Positions 45,771 through 55,551 are shown, counted from the stretch's first letter. The stretch: DNA of 64,000 nt from Nesterenkonia halotolerans (GCF_014874065.1 NZ_JADBEE010000002.1:372001-436000); one strand, 5' to 3'. Notes: generated by a model from the letters alone, not told the origin. Numbers and translations: made by a program.

Positions 45771-46580
45771 ATGGGGCCTGGGGAGATCCTCGATGCCATC
45801 AATGGGATCGTTCTTGACGCCGCCTCCGGGTGGTGGACGCTGGTGGGTCTGTTCCTGCTCTGCGTCATCGACGGATTCTTCCCCGTCGTGCCCTCGGACT
45901 CCCTGGTGATCGGACTGGGCTCGCTCGCGGACGAGCCCGGCACCCCGTACCTGCTCTGGGTGGTTCTGGTCGCCGCCGGGGGTGCCCTGCTGGGGGACTT
46001 CATCGCGTACCGGATCGGCCGTGCCATCGGCCCGATGCGGTTCGCCTGGATGCGCCGACCGGCACCGCAGCGGACGCTGGTCTGGGCCCGGCATGAGCTG
46101 GACAAGCGCGGGGTGCTGCTGATCTTCGTCGGGCGGTTCATCCCCGGAGCCCGCGTGGCGATCAACTTCGTGGCGGGCACCACCGGCTTCTCCATCCGCC
46201 GGTTCCTGATCATCGATCTGATCGCCTCGCTGGTGTGGGCCTCCTACTCGGTGAGCATCGGCGCCATCAGCGCGAACATCTTCGACTCGGTGCTGGTGGC
46301 GCTGGCCGTCTCCATCGCAGGAGCCGCCGTGCTGGGCTGGATCTTCGATCGGATCTTCCGGCTGCTGGCCGCCTGGCTGGACCGCAGGGGTGTGCACATC
46401 GACCGGGAGGGCTACTTCGACACCGCCGCCCTCCCGGTGGAGGCTCCGCTGCGCCTGCACCGCGACCGTGGAGACCACCACCACCACGACAACGACGGCG
46501 CGGCCAGCACACACCACGAGACCGGCGAGAACCGCAGACCCCGGCGCCGCGACGACGACGGCGACACCCCCACCCGCTGA
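45771..46580 (+). CDS. DedA-family membrane protein with His/Asp-rich tail
   Basis: A 269-residue VTT/SNARE-associated (DedA) membrane protein, a family linked to lipid-carrier flipping and proton-motive-force homeostasis. Helical domain about residues 15-210. Conserved features: FFPVVPSDSLVI, GDFIAYRIGRAIG, the re-entrant FVGRFIPGARVAINFVAG with its Arg and Gly residues, and GFSIRRFLIID. The last ~45 residues are hydrophilic with clusters of His, Asp and Arg (DHHHHDNDG). It lies 9 bp after deoA. Confidence 0.9.
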   Translation: MGPGEILDAINGIVLDAASGWWTLVGLFLLCVIDGFFPVVPSDSLVIGLGSLADEPGTPYLLWVVLVAAGGALLGDFIAYRIGRAIGPMRFAWMRRPAPQRTLVWARHELDKRGVLLIFVGRFIPGARVAINFVAGTTGFSIRRFLIIDLIASLVWASYSVSIGAISANIFDSVLVALAVSIAGAAVLGWIFDRIFRLLAAWLDRRGVHIDREGYFDTAALPVEAPLRLHRDRGDHHHHDNDGAASTHHETGENRRPRRRDDDGDTPTR

Positions 46581-46627
46581 GCCGCACCTCCCTGAAACCT
46601 TCGGGCGACTTCCGCGCCGGTCCTCGA

Positions 46628-46633
46628 TAGACT
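46628..46633 (+). promoter_or_regulatory. -10 element of a probable leaderless add transcript
   Basis: TAGACT ends 7 nt before ATG 46641, and no Shine-Dalgarno lies in the interval. Confidence 0.55.
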
Positions 46634-46640
46634 CAGTCCT

Positions 46641-47792
46641 ATGACTTCTTCTGCTTCTGACGTCCGCACCGCCGCCGCCCAGCTCGAAGAGCAGCTGCGC
46701 AATCTGCCCAAGGTCTCCCTCCACGATCACCTGGATGGATCAGTGCGTCCGGAGACCCTCATCGAGCTCTCCGCCGCGGTCGGTCATGAGCTGCCCACCC
46801 AGGACCCCGAGGAGCTCTCCGAGCACTTCCGCCAGAACGCGAACTCAGGTTCGCTGGAGCAGTACCTGGAGGCCTTCACGCACACCGCTGCGGTGATGCA
46901 GACCGCGCAGAACCTGCGCCGGGTCGCCAAGGAATACGTGGAGGACCTCGCCGCCGACGGCGTCATCTACTCCGAGGTCCGTTGGGCCCCAGAGCAGCAC
47001 CAGCAGCAGGGACTCAGCCTGGACGAGGCCGTGGAAGCCGTGCAGGCCGGCCTGAACGAGGGCATGGAGGCAGTGGCGGAGAAGGACGGCGTCATCGTCG
47101 TCGGCCAGCTCGTCTCCGCCATGCGTCAGTCCGACCGCGCCGATGAGGCCGTGGAGCTGGCGCTGCGCCACCGCGACCAGGGCGTCGTCGGCTTCGACAT
47201 CGCCGGACCAGAGGCCGGCTTCCCGCCGAGCCGCTTCGCCGACGCCTTCACCCGGCTGGCCAGCGAGATGCTTCCCGCCACGGTCCACGCCGGCGAGGGC
47301 GACGGCCTCGAATCTGTCCGTGACGCTCTGGTCTCCGGCCGTGCCCAGCGCCTGGGCCACGGCGTCCGCGTCGCCGAGGACATCACCGTGATCGAGAGCG
47401 AGCCCGACTCCGAGGCCGGGGAAGAGGTCTTCCAGGTGGAGCTCGGCCCGGTCGCCCGCTGGGTGCGCGACCGTCAGATCCACCTCGAGGTCAGCCCCAC
47501 CTCCAACGTGCAGACCGGTGCCATCGCCGGGTTCGCCGAAAGCGGCAAGCCCGAGCTCAGCGACCACCCCTTCGACATGCTCTACCAGCTCGGCTTCAAC
47601 GTCGGCGTCAACACCGACAACCGCCTGGTCTCCGGGGTGACCCTCTCCGGCGAGCTCGCCCTGCTCGCCGGCACCTTCGAGTACGGCCTCGCCGAGCTCG
47701 CCGACTTCCAGATCAACGCCCTGGAGTCCTCCTTCCTCGGCTACGAGGAGCGCGAGGCGCTGGCGGCGATGATCCTCGAAGCCTGGCAGTGA
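46641..47792 (+). CDS. add: Adenosine deaminase
   Basis: Deaminates adenosine/deoxyadenosine to (deoxy)inosine. 383 residues. Metal and active-site motifs: KVSLHDHLDGSVRPETL (HxH with the DGS loop), GFDIAGPEAGFPP, TVHAGEGDGLESV (His and Glu), RLGHGVRV (His), LEVSPTSNVQTGA and VNTDNRLVSG (catalytic Asp-Asp region, here DN). Having N after the metal Asp in VNTDN is a small deviation from the usual DDP motif. The GTG of mazG overlaps its stop codon. Confidence 0.93.
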   Translation: MTSSASDVRTAAAQLEEQLRNLPKVSLHDHLDGSVRPETLIELSAAVGHELPTQDPEELSEHFRQNANSGSLEQYLEAFTHTAAVMQTAQNLRRVAKEYVEDLAADGVIYSEVRWAPEQHQQQGLSLDEAVEAVQAGLNEGMEAVAEKDGVIVVGQLVSAMRQSDRADEAVELALRHRDQGVVGFDIAGPEAGFPPSRFADAFTRLASEMLPATVHAGEGDGLESVRDALVSGRAQRLGHGVRVAEDITVIESEPDSEAGEEVFQVELGPVARWVRDRQIHLEVSPTSNVQTGAIAGFAESGKPELSDHPFDMLYQLGFNVGVNTDNRLVSGVTLSGELALLAGTFEYGLAELADFQINALESSFLGYEEREALAAMILEAWQ

Positions 47793-48529
47793 CCGAGGCG
47801 CTCGAGAAGACCCCGTCCTCCGTGGCTGGAGAACAGATCACCACCCTGCGCTGGGTCATCGCCGCGCTCCGGGAGCACTGCCCGTGGACCTCGCAGCTGA
47901 CCCACGGCGATCTCACCGAGTACCTGGTCGAAGAGGCCTACGAAGTGCTCGAGGAGATCGAGTCGGGCAGCCTGGACGAGGGTCTGCGCAAGGAGATGGG
48001 CGACCTGCTCTTCCAGGTGGCGCTGCACTCGCAGCTCGCCCAGGAGCGGGACAGCTTTGACCTCGACGGCGTCGCGGAGGCCATCACCGCCAAGCTCATC
48101 CGCCGCAGCCCGCATGTCTTCAGCGCGGACGGGCGGCTCGCCGTGGACCACCAGGCCACGGTGGAGCAGGTCGAGGCCGCCTGGACGCGGATCAAGGCTG
48201 AGGAGAAGGCTGCCCAGCAGGCGCCGGACCAGGCTGGCGCATCCGAGTCCTCCGAGTCTCACCTGGCCGGCGTCGTCGGCTCGCTGCCCGCACACCTGCC
48301 CGCCCTGGCCAAAGCGGCCAAGGTCATCGATCGGCTGGGGCGCGAGCGCGGTGAACATCTCCCGAACGACGGCGGAAAGATCCCGGCGGCGGCTGACGAG
48401 GGGGAGCTCGGTGAACTACTCTTTGCTGTGGTGCGCACCGCACGGGCCAACGGGCAGGATCCGGAACGGGCGCTGCGCAGCCACCTCCATCGACTCGGCT
48501 CAGCAGCCTCGGACACCCCGGCAGGCTGA
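47789..48529 (+). CDS. mazG: MazG-family nucleoside triphosphate pyrophosphohydrolase
   Basis: House-cleaning enzyme hydrolysing non-canonical or surplus NTPs. 246 residues. The MazG helical motif WVIAALREHCPWTSQLTHGDLTEYLVEEAYEVLEEI holds the first Glu-Glu pair near residue 50; KEMGDLLFQVALHSQL gives the second Mg-binding ExxD. A C-terminal MazG-like repeat (GELGELLFAVVRTAR) is visible near residue 210. Starts at GTG 47789 overlapping add. Followed by a hairpin. Confidence 0.92.
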   Translation: MTEALEKTPSSVAGEQITTLRWVIAALREHCPWTSQLTHGDLTEYLVEEAYEVLEEIESGSLDEGLRKEMGDLLFQVALHSQLAQERDSFDLDGVAEAITAKLIRRSPHVFSADGRLAVDHQATVEQVEAAWTRIKAEEKAAQQAPDQAGASESSESHLAGVVGSLPAHLPALAKAAKVIDRLGRERGEHLPNDGGKIPAAADEGELGELLFAVVRTARANGQDPERALRSHLHRLGSAASDTPAG

Positions 48530-48534
48530 GCTGC

Positions 48535-48557
48535 CGCAGCGGAGAAGCTCCGCTGCG
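48535..48557 (+). terminator. Hairpin after mazG
   Basis: CGCAGCGGA (48535-48543) pairs with TCCGCTGCG (48549-48557), 9 bp, loop GAAGC. No T-run follows, so it is only a probable terminator. A second small inverted repeat (TCAACT/AGTTGA, 48562-48577) follows it in the eno leader region. Confidence 0.5.
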
Positions 48558-48638
48558 ACGTTCAACTGAGAAGTTGAGCCGAAAAGACACCGGCGCAAGG
48601 GCGCGCACGGCACACCTGAGAAGTTTCCCACCGAATGA

Positions 48639-49940
<1,302 letters not shown>

Positions 49941-49958
49941 GCTGAGCTGACTGCCTGA

Positions 49959-50025
49959 GAGGACGGGGTGTGCGCCCGTGGGTTCTGGTCTCCACCGGAA
50001 CTTCACCGGCACACACCCCGTCCTC
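49959..50025 (+). terminator. Composite long hairpin after eno
   Basis: The outer stem GAGGACGGGGTGTG (49959-49972) pairs perfectly with CACACCCCGTCCTC (50012-50025), 14 bp. The 39-nt loop has its own 8-bp hairpin, GTTCTGGT/ACCGGAAC around CTCC. No T-run follows. It may be a terminator, processing site or small structured RNA. Confidence 0.6.
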
Positions 50026-50122
50026 ATCTGTGCGCGTGTCAGACGCCGGTGGTCTCCTCCGGTGCAGATATCGTGAAAGTCCACGCCGACTTCCCCTCTT
50101 CCCCTCAAGGCGGTGACCCATC

Positions 50123-50695
50123 GTGCCGAACAGACGTGCATCCTCTTCCGAGACCAAGGCTCGTGCGGCTCAAGCGCGTCGGCTGGCCGAACGCGATCAG
50201 GTCTCCGGCGAGATCCGCACACCGGCCGGCATCACCGCTCGTCGGGGTGTTCGCTCCAGCAGCTCCAGGACCAGCGGGTCATCGAAGACCCCGGTCAGCG
50301 CCGCGACCACGGTGCCCGAGCGCACCTTTCCGGGCCGGATGATCGTGCTGAGCCTGGTCGTGCTGGTGGTCATCTCCTTCCTCGTGCCCACGGTGAACAG
50401 CTTCTTCCAGCAGCGCTCGGAGATGATGGAGCTCGAGGCGCAGATCGCCGCCGAGCAGCAGGAGCAGGCTGAGCTGCAGTCCGAGCTTCTGCGCTGGGAC
50501 GACCCAGACTTCGTCCGTCAGCAGGCCCGTGAACGGATCAACCTGGTCATGCCGGGGGAGCGTCGCTACCAGGTGATGGGCACCGAGGACAGCGAGGAGG
50601 AGCTTGCGGAGCTCGACTCCGCCGAGGTCCGGGATGACCTCCCCTGGGCAGAGGCGCTCTGGGACTCCCTGGTGCGTTCCGCCGCCACCGACTGA
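50123..50695 (+). CDS. FtsB/DivIC-like septum formation initiator
   Basis: A 190-residue single-pass cell-division protein. A disordered basic N-terminus (about 1-70) is followed by one membrane helix (MIVLSLVVLVVISFLVPTV, about 73-92) and a coiled coil with LEAQIAAEQQEQAELQSELL, then the DivIC motif RWDDPDFVRQQARERINLVMPGE near residue 130. In FtsB/DivIC these regions bind FtsL and FtsQ. The tail is acidic. GTG start at 50123. Position after eno is the standard actinobacterial arrangement. Confidence 0.9.
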   Translation: MPNRRASSSETKARAAQARRLAERDQVSGEIRTPAGITARRGVRSSSSRTSGSSKTPVSAATTVPERTFPGRMIVLSLVVLVVISFLVPTVNSFFQQRSEMMELEAQIAAEQQEQAELQSELLRWDDPDFVRQQARERINLVMPGERRYQVMGTEDSEEELAELDSAEVRDDLPWAEALWDSLVRSAATD

Positions 50696-50769
50696 CGGGC
50701 GGCGTGTGATGGACCCGCCGCCGCACCGGATCCGCGCCGCTGCCGAGGCCCGTGCTGCCGGCAGTGAAG

Positions 50770-50775
50770 TAGGCT
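50770..50775 (+). promoter_or_regulatory. Candidate -10 for leaderless DUF501 gene
   Basis: TAGGCT ends 8 nt before GTG 50784; no ribosome-binding site lies in between. Confidence 0.45.
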
Positions 50776-50783
50776 GGGTGCCC

Positions 50784-51452
50784 GTGAACTCGACTACTCC
50801 TCGCCCCAGCGATCTGGACACCATCAGCCTGCAGCTGAGCAGGCCAGTGCGCGACGTCGTCGAGATTCCCGCCCGCTGCGTCTGCGGCAACCCACTCGTC
50901 GCGGCCACGGCGCCTCGGCTGAGCAACGGGATCCCGTTTCCCACCACGTTCTACCTCACCCACCCTGCAGCGACCGCAGCCGTCTCACGGCTCGAGGCCG
51001 CGGGAGTCATGGCGGAGATGAGCCAGCGACTCACCACCGACGAGCAGCTTGCCGAGGCCTACCGCCACGCCCATGAGAACTACCTCGCCGAGCGGGAACG
51101 GATCCGCTCGGACGCCGGGCTGGATCCGGTCTGGGAGATCGAGGGCGTCAGTGCCGGCGGTATGCCGGAACGCGTCAAATGCCTCCACGTGCTCGCAGGC
51201 CACGCCCTCGCCGTCGGCCCCGGGATCAACCCGCTCGGAGACGAGACGCTGGAGCTGATCGCCAGCAGCTGGACGCCTGATACCTGCATCTGCGCCAGCT
51301 CCTGGGACCACGAGGCGCCGGTCCCTCAGCGCGACCTCAGCCGACACGTGCGCCGGGCGAACCAGGGGTTCGCCCGCCAACAGTCCGCCGCCCGTGCAGA
51401 CGCGCCGCAGCAGGATGCGCCCGCTTCGCAGGCGGACGCGGAAACCGCATAG
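50784..51452 (+). CDS. DUF501-family protein
   Basis: A 222-residue protein of unknown function, conserved in actinobacteria between divIC and ppx. The core has CVCGNPLVAATAPRLSNGIPFPTTFYLTHPAA, with paired Cys, and GGMPERVKCLHVLAGHALAVGPGINPLGDE, with another conserved Cys and His, suggesting a metal site (inference). The last ~40 residues are Ala/Gln-rich and disordered. The start is chosen at GTG 50784 because of the leaderless -10; the frame also allows an upstream start. Confidence 0.88.
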   Translation: MNSTTPRPSDLDTISLQLSRPVRDVVEIPARCVCGNPLVAATAPRLSNGIPFPTTFYLTHPAATAAVSRLEAAGVMAEMSQRLTTDEQLAEAYRHAHENYLAERERIRSDAGLDPVWEIEGVSAGGMPERVKCLHVLAGHALAVGPGINPLGDETLELIASSWTPDTCICASSWDHEAPVPQRDLSRHVRRANQGFARQQSAARADAPQQDAPASQADAETA

Positions 51453-51527
51453 AGTGCTGCCAAGCCTCCGAAGCCAGAGCGACCGACCGCCGAACCCGAA
51501 GACCGTACGCCAGGAAGAGGACACCCC

Positions 51528-52484
51528 ATGAGAGTTGCTGCCATCGACTGCGGGACCAACTCCATCCGCCTGCTCATCGCCGATGTCGAAAGCACCGGAC
51601 GCGTCACTGACGTGGTCCGGCAGATGACCGTGGTCCGGCTCGGTGAGGGAGTGGACGAGACCGGCGAGTTCTCCACCGATGCTCTGGAGCGCACTTTCGC
51701 TGCCGTGGACAACTATGCGGCACTGATCCGCCGGCATCGGGTCGAGGCGGTGCGCTTCGTGGCGACCTCTGCCTCCCGTGATGTGGCGAACCGGGACGAG
51801 TTCATCGCCGGCGTGCACCACCGGCTCGGCGTCGAGCCCGAGGTGATCCGCGGCAGCGAAGAGGCCGGGCTCTCCTTCGCAGGCGCCGCCTCGGTGCTGG
51901 ACTGGGATGCCGAGCGCAAGATCCTCGTGGTGGATCTCGGCGGCGGGTCCACCGAGTTCGTGCTGGGCACCTCGGCGGGCGTCGAGCACGCCATCTCCAC
52001 CGACATGGGCTGCGTGCGCTTCACCGAGCGTCATATGCGCAGCGATCCGCCCACCGACACCGAACAGTCCATGACCGCCTTCGAGACGCTGTCCTTCCTG
52101 GAGAACGTCTCCGAGGTCATGCCGCTGCATGAGACCGAAGTGGTCATCGGAGTCGCCGGCACCGTGACCACGGTGGCGGCGCATGCGCTCAAGCTGGAGG
52201 ACTACGAGCCGGATCTGATCCACGGAGCGGAGATCGATCTGGACAGGATCCACCAGTCCGTGGACCAGCTCGTCCACTCCACCCGGGACGCGCGGGCCCA
52301 CATGCCGATCATGCACCCCGGCCGCGTCGACGTGATCGGCGCGGGTGCGCTGATCTGGGGCACCATCCTGGACTACCTCAACAAGGTCACCGAGGGCCGG
52401 ATCATCTCGGCGGTCGCCTCCGAGCACGACATCCTGGACGGCATCGCCATGTCCCTGGCCCACAGTGCGGAGAAGTCTGCATGA
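51528..52484 (+). CDS. ppx: Exopolyphosphatase / guanosine pentaphosphatase family (Ppx/GppA)
   Basis: A 318-residue member of the actin-like ATPase fold, hydrolysing polyphosphate or pppGpp. Motifs: VAAIDCGTNSIRLLIADV (phosphate loop 1), FVATSASRDVANRDEF, EVIRGSEEAGLSF and ILVVDLGGGSTEFVLG (phosphate loop 2, near residue 135). The length matches short Ppx proteins such as mycobacterial Ppx1. Its stop overlaps the start of the subtilase gene by 4 bp. Confidence 0.93.
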   Translation: MRVAAIDCGTNSIRLLIADVESTGRVTDVVRQMTVVRLGEGVDETGEFSTDALERTFAAVDNYAALIRRHRVEAVRFVATSASRDVANRDEFIAGVHHRLGVEPEVIRGSEEAGLSFAGAASVLDWDAERKILVVDLGGGSTEFVLGTSAGVEHAISTDMGCVRFTERHMRSDPPTDTEQSMTAFETLSFLENVSEVMPLHETEVVIGVAGTVTTVAAHALKLEDYEPDLIHGAEIDLDRIHQSVDQLVHSTRDARAHMPIMHPGRVDVIGAGALIWGTILDYLNKVTEGRIISAVASEHDILDGIAMSLAHSAEKSA

Positions 52485-53956
52485 GGCGCAGTTCACCGGC
52501 ACATTCCGCCACCCGGCGGAGCCTCTCCGCCGCCCTGGTCGCCGGGTTCGCGCTGACCTCTGCTGTGGTCGCGGCGCCCGCCGCCCACGCAGACGAGTGG
52601 CGAGACCAGCAGTACTGGCTCGAGGACTACGGGGTCACCGAGGCCTGGGAGACCACACGGGGCGAGGGCATGACCATCGCCGTCATCGACACCGGTGTGG
52701 ACTCCTCCCACCCGACCCTCTCCGGCGCCGTGGTCGGCGGCACGGACGTCTCCGGAGCCGGCGACGGCGGCGCACCGGTGGACCAGGTGGCCACCGAGCA
52801 CGGGACGCTCGTGTCCTCGCTGGCCGCCGGACGCGGCACCTCCGCGGAGGCCGAGGAGGTCGCTGAGCTCGTCGAGGGTGATTTCGAAGACCTGGACGAG
52901 GACGAGTGGGAAGACTGGTGGGAGGACTTCGAGTCCGACCTCGAGGAGATCTACGGTGAACAGTGGCAGGACGAGGTGGATTCCGAGGCCCTCGAGGAGT
53001 TCGAAGAGACCCGCACCGCACCCCGCGAGCTGACCCGCGACGAGGCCGGGGACGATGGCGTCGTCGGTGTCGCCCCCGAGGCGTCGCTGCTCTCGATCTC
53101 GCTGCTGCTGGAGGACCCCAACCCCTATGGGGGAGGCACCGAGGAACAGATCGCCGAGGCCGTGACCTGGGCGGTGGACAACGGGGCCGACATCATCAAC
53201 ATGTCCCTGGGCTCAGGGTTCCAGGAATGGCCGCAGTCCTGGGACGAGGCGTTCCTCTATGCCGAGGAGAACGACGTCCTGGTCGTCGCCGCCTCGGGCA
53301 ACCGCGCCTCCGGGCAGCTCTCGGTCGGCGCCCCCGCGACGATCCCCGGGGTGCTGGCAGTGGCAGGCGTCGATGAGCAGCGCGGCATCAGCGAAGACTC
53401 CTCCTCGCAGGGAATCGCCATCGGCATCGCCGCAGCCTCCGAGCCCCTGGTCGGCGCGGTCCCCGGCGGGGGCTACGCCGAGTGGAACGGCACCTCCGGC
53501 GCAGCCCCGATCGTCTCGGGTGCCGCGGCGCTGGTCTGGGCCGCGAACCCGGAGCTCAGCGCCACCGAGGTCAAACATCGTCTGCTCTCCACGGCTGACT
53601 CAGAGGGTGCCGACGGAGTCGACCCGGAATACGGCAACGGCGTGCTCAACGTCGCGGCGGCCGTGAACGGTGAGGCCCCGGCGTTCGAGGCCTCCGCATA
53701 CCCGACCCTGGCCGAATGGGTGCGCGTGCACCGACGCGGACAGGTGGAGGAGACGGACCAGGAAGAGATCCCCGAGGACGCCGGCGTAGTGGCCGGCCCC
53801 GAGGGCGAACCCCGGGCGATGCCCGAGGCCAGCCGCGCCAGCACCGCGCAGGACTGGGCGGGACCGGTGGCACTCAGCGCCGCCGCACTGCTGGTCGTCG
53901 CAGTGATCACGATGGCTGCGGTGCACTACAACCTCGCGCGCCGACAGGACCCCTGA
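52481..53956 (+). CDS. Membrane-anchored S8 serine protease (mycosin-like)
   Basis: A 491-residue subtilase. The Sec signal peptide ends at about residue 38 (AAPAAHA-DE). Catalytic triad: Asp in IAVIDTGVDSSHP (near 69), His in EHGTLVSSLAAG (near 107), Ser in WNGTSGAAPIVSG (near 338); oxyanion Asn in AASGN (near 271). Between the His and the next strand there is a ~60-residue very acidic insertion rich in Glu, Asp and Trp. One C-terminal helix (about 462-483) anchors it with the protease outside, as in mycosins (MycP), but no type VII secretion gene is near. The GTSGAAP motif has Gly where GTSMAAP is usual. Confidence 0.9.
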   Translation: MRRSSPAHSATRRSLSAALVAGFALTSAVVAAPAAHADEWRDQQYWLEDYGVTEAWETTRGEGMTIAVIDTGVDSSHPTLSGAVVGGTDVSGAGDGGAPVDQVATEHGTLVSSLAAGRGTSAEAEEVAELVEGDFEDLDEDEWEDWWEDFESDLEEIYGEQWQDEVDSEALEEFEETRTAPRELTRDEAGDDGVVGVAPEASLLSISLLLEDPNPYGGGTEEQIAEAVTWAVDNGADIINMSLGSGFQEWPQSWDEAFLYAEENDVLVVAASGNRASGQLSVGAPATIPGVLAVAGVDEQRGISEDSSSQGIAIGIAAASEPLVGAVPGGGYAEWNGTSGAAPIVSGAAALVWAANPELSATEVKHRLLSTADSEGADGVDPEYGNGVLNVAAAVNGEAPAFEASAYPTLAEWVRVHRRGQVEETDQEEIPEDAGVVAGPEGEPRAMPEASRASTAQDWAGPVALSAAALLVVAVITMAAVHYNLARRQDP

Positions 53957-54017
53957 GCAGCCGCTCAGCCGCCCCGTCACCGCAGGAAGATCAGACCACT
54001 CACTACTGAGCAACGTA

Positions 54018-54023
54018 TAGGAT
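54018..54023 (+). promoter_or_regulatory. -10 element of a probable leaderless ndh transcript
   Basis: TAGGAT, preceded by TA, ends 7 nt before ATG 54031. The upstream in-frame ATG 54022 would start inside this element. Confidence 0.55.
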
Positions 54024-54030
54024 GAACGAT

Positions 54031-55416
54031 ATGGCTATCTCTCAGACACTCTCCGCGAAACCCCGCGTCCTCATCGTCGGCGGCGGCTATGTCGGGCTCA
54101 CCACCGCCCAGCTGCTGCAGAAGAAGGTGAAGGCAGCCGGCGGCGTCGTCACCGTCGTCGATCCGATGCCGTACATGACCTACCAGCCCTTCCTTCCGGA
54201 GGTCGTGGGCGGCCACATCGAGGCACGCCACGCGGTGGTCTCCCACCGCCGCCATCTCAAGGATTCCGAGATCGTCACGGGCAAGGTCACCGGCGTGGAC
54301 CACGACGGTCGCACCGCCACCGTGGAGCTCTCCCCGGGCGAGACCATCGAGCTGCCCTACCAGGACATCATCATGGCCGCCGGCGCGACCACGAAGACCT
54401 TCCCGATCGAGGGCCTCGCCGAGCACGGCATCGGTCTGAAGACCATCGAAGAGGCGCTCACGCTGCGCAACCACGTGCTGGAGCGCATCGAGGCGGCATC
54501 GGTGATGACCGATGAGAAGGCCAAGTCCCGCGCCCTGACCTTCACCGTGGTCGGCGGCGGGTTCGCCGGCATCGAGACCGTGGCCGAGATGGAAGACATC
54601 ATCCGCGCCGCCGTCGGCGCGAACTCGCGCATCGGGCAGAACGATGTGCGCATCCTCATGGTCGAGGCCATGGGACGGGTCATGCCCGAGGTCAGCGAGG
54701 ACCAGGCCATCGGCGTGGTCGAGCACCTGCGCAGCCGCGGCATCGAGGTCCTGCTGAACACCTCGCTGGGCTCCGTCGTGGACGGCGAGATGACGCTGAT
54801 CAACATGAAGGACAAGTCCGAGGCCGACCGCTTCGAGTCCGACACCCTGGTGTGGACCGCAGGGGTCGCCGCCAACGTGGTCGCCAAGAACTCCGGCTTC
54901 CCGGTGGAGCCGCGCGGCCGTGTGACCGGTTCGGCCACGCTGCAGATCGCGGACGAGGACGGCAAGGTCCTGCAGAACGCCTGGACCGCCGGCGACATCG
55001 CGGCCATCCCCGACCTCTCCGGCGGCGGACTGCCCGACGGCACCTGCGTGCCCAACGCGCAGCATGCCTCCCGCCAGGCCAAGGTCCTCGCGAAGAACCT
55101 CCTGGCGGCAAGCTACGGCCAGGGTCAGCTCAGCGAGTACAAGCACGAGTCCCTCGGTGCGGTCGCCGGCCTGGGCATGTTCCAGGGCGTGGGCAACCCG
55201 CTGAAGGTCAAGATCAAGGGCTTCCCGGCGTGGATGGCTCACCGCGGATACCACGCGTTCGCGATCCCCACTGTGGAGCGCAAGGTTCGCGTGGTCGGCG
55301 GCTGGGTCAACGAGCTCCTGCTCGGCCGGGACTACACCCCGGTGCGCGACCTCGAGACCCCGTACCGCCAGTTCCAGGAAGCTGCAGGCAAGAAGAAGGA
55401 AGCTTCCAAGAGCTGA
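54031..55416 (+). CDS. ndh: Type II NADH dehydrogenase (NAD(P)/FAD-dependent oxidoreductase)
   Basis: Non-proton-pumping NADH:quinone oxidoreductase on the inner face of the membrane. 461 residues. FAD-binding loop RVLIVGGGYVGLTTAQLL at about 11-28; NADH-binding loop FTVVGGGFAGIETVAEM near 170; the FAD-contact motif near the C-terminal third is AWTAGDIAAIPDLSGGG. The C-terminal ~60 residues contain the amphipathic region of membrane-bound NDH-2 proteins. The leaderless -10 supports start 54031. Ends in a Lys-rich tail. Confidence 0.9.
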   Translation: MAISQTLSAKPRVLIVGGGYVGLTTAQLLQKKVKAAGGVVTVVDPMPYMTYQPFLPEVVGGHIEARHAVVSHRRHLKDSEIVTGKVTGVDHDGRTATVELSPGETIELPYQDIIMAAGATTKTFPIEGLAEHGIGLKTIEEALTLRNHVLERIEAASVMTDEKAKSRALTFTVVGGGFAGIETVAEMEDIIRAAVGANSRIGQNDVRILMVEAMGRVMPEVSEDQAIGVVEHLRSRGIEVLLNTSLGSVVDGEMTLINMKDKSEADRFESDTLVWTAGVAANVVAKNSGFPVEPRGRVTGSATLQIADEDGKVLQNAWTAGDIAAIPDLSGGGLPDGTCVPNAQHASRQAKVLAKNLLAASYGQGQLSEYKHESLGAVAGLGMFQGVGNPLKVKIKGFPAWMAHRGYHAFAIPTVERKVRVVGGWVNELLLGRDYTPVRDLETPYRQFQEAAGKKKEASKS

Positions 55417-55444
55417 CCCTCAGGGTTGATACAGATTTGAGACG

Positions 55445-55477
55445 AGAGAGCGGGCTGTCCTTGGCAGCCCGCTCTCT
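55445..55477 (+). terminator. 13-bp hairpin directly abutting the tRNA
   Basis: AGAGAGCGGGCTG (55445-55457) pairs perfectly with CAGCCCGCTCTCT (55465-55477); loop TCCTTGG. It ends on the base before tRNA position 1. With no T-run, it may instead be part of a precursor processed from the ndh transcript. Confidence 0.6.
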
Positions 55478-55551
55478 GCCCCTATAGCCCAATCGGCAGA
55501 GGCAACCGACTTAAAATCGGTCCAGTGTGGGTTCGAGTCCCACTGGGGGCA
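55478..55551 (+). tRNA. tRNA with UAA anticodon (tRNA-Leu by anticodon; class I shape)
   Basis: A complete cloverleaf: acceptor GCCCCTA/TGGGGGC, D-arm GCC/GGC, anticodon stem ACCGA/TCGGT with loop CTTAAAA (anticodon TAA at 55512-55514), T-arm GTGGG/CCCAC with TTCGAGT, and discriminator A. CCA is not fully encoded. The variable region is only 5 nt (CCAGT), unlike the long variable arm expected for tRNA-Leu. Confidence 0.9.

Noticed and set aside
44082..46730. 882-codon open frame on the minus strand opposite cdd, deoA and dedA
   Set aside because: It spans several well-supported genes on the other strand and shows only shadow-type composition.
52481..53956. Part of a type VII secretion locus
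   Set aside because: No eccB-E, esx or PE/PPE-like genes are in the window; only the protease resembles a mycosin.
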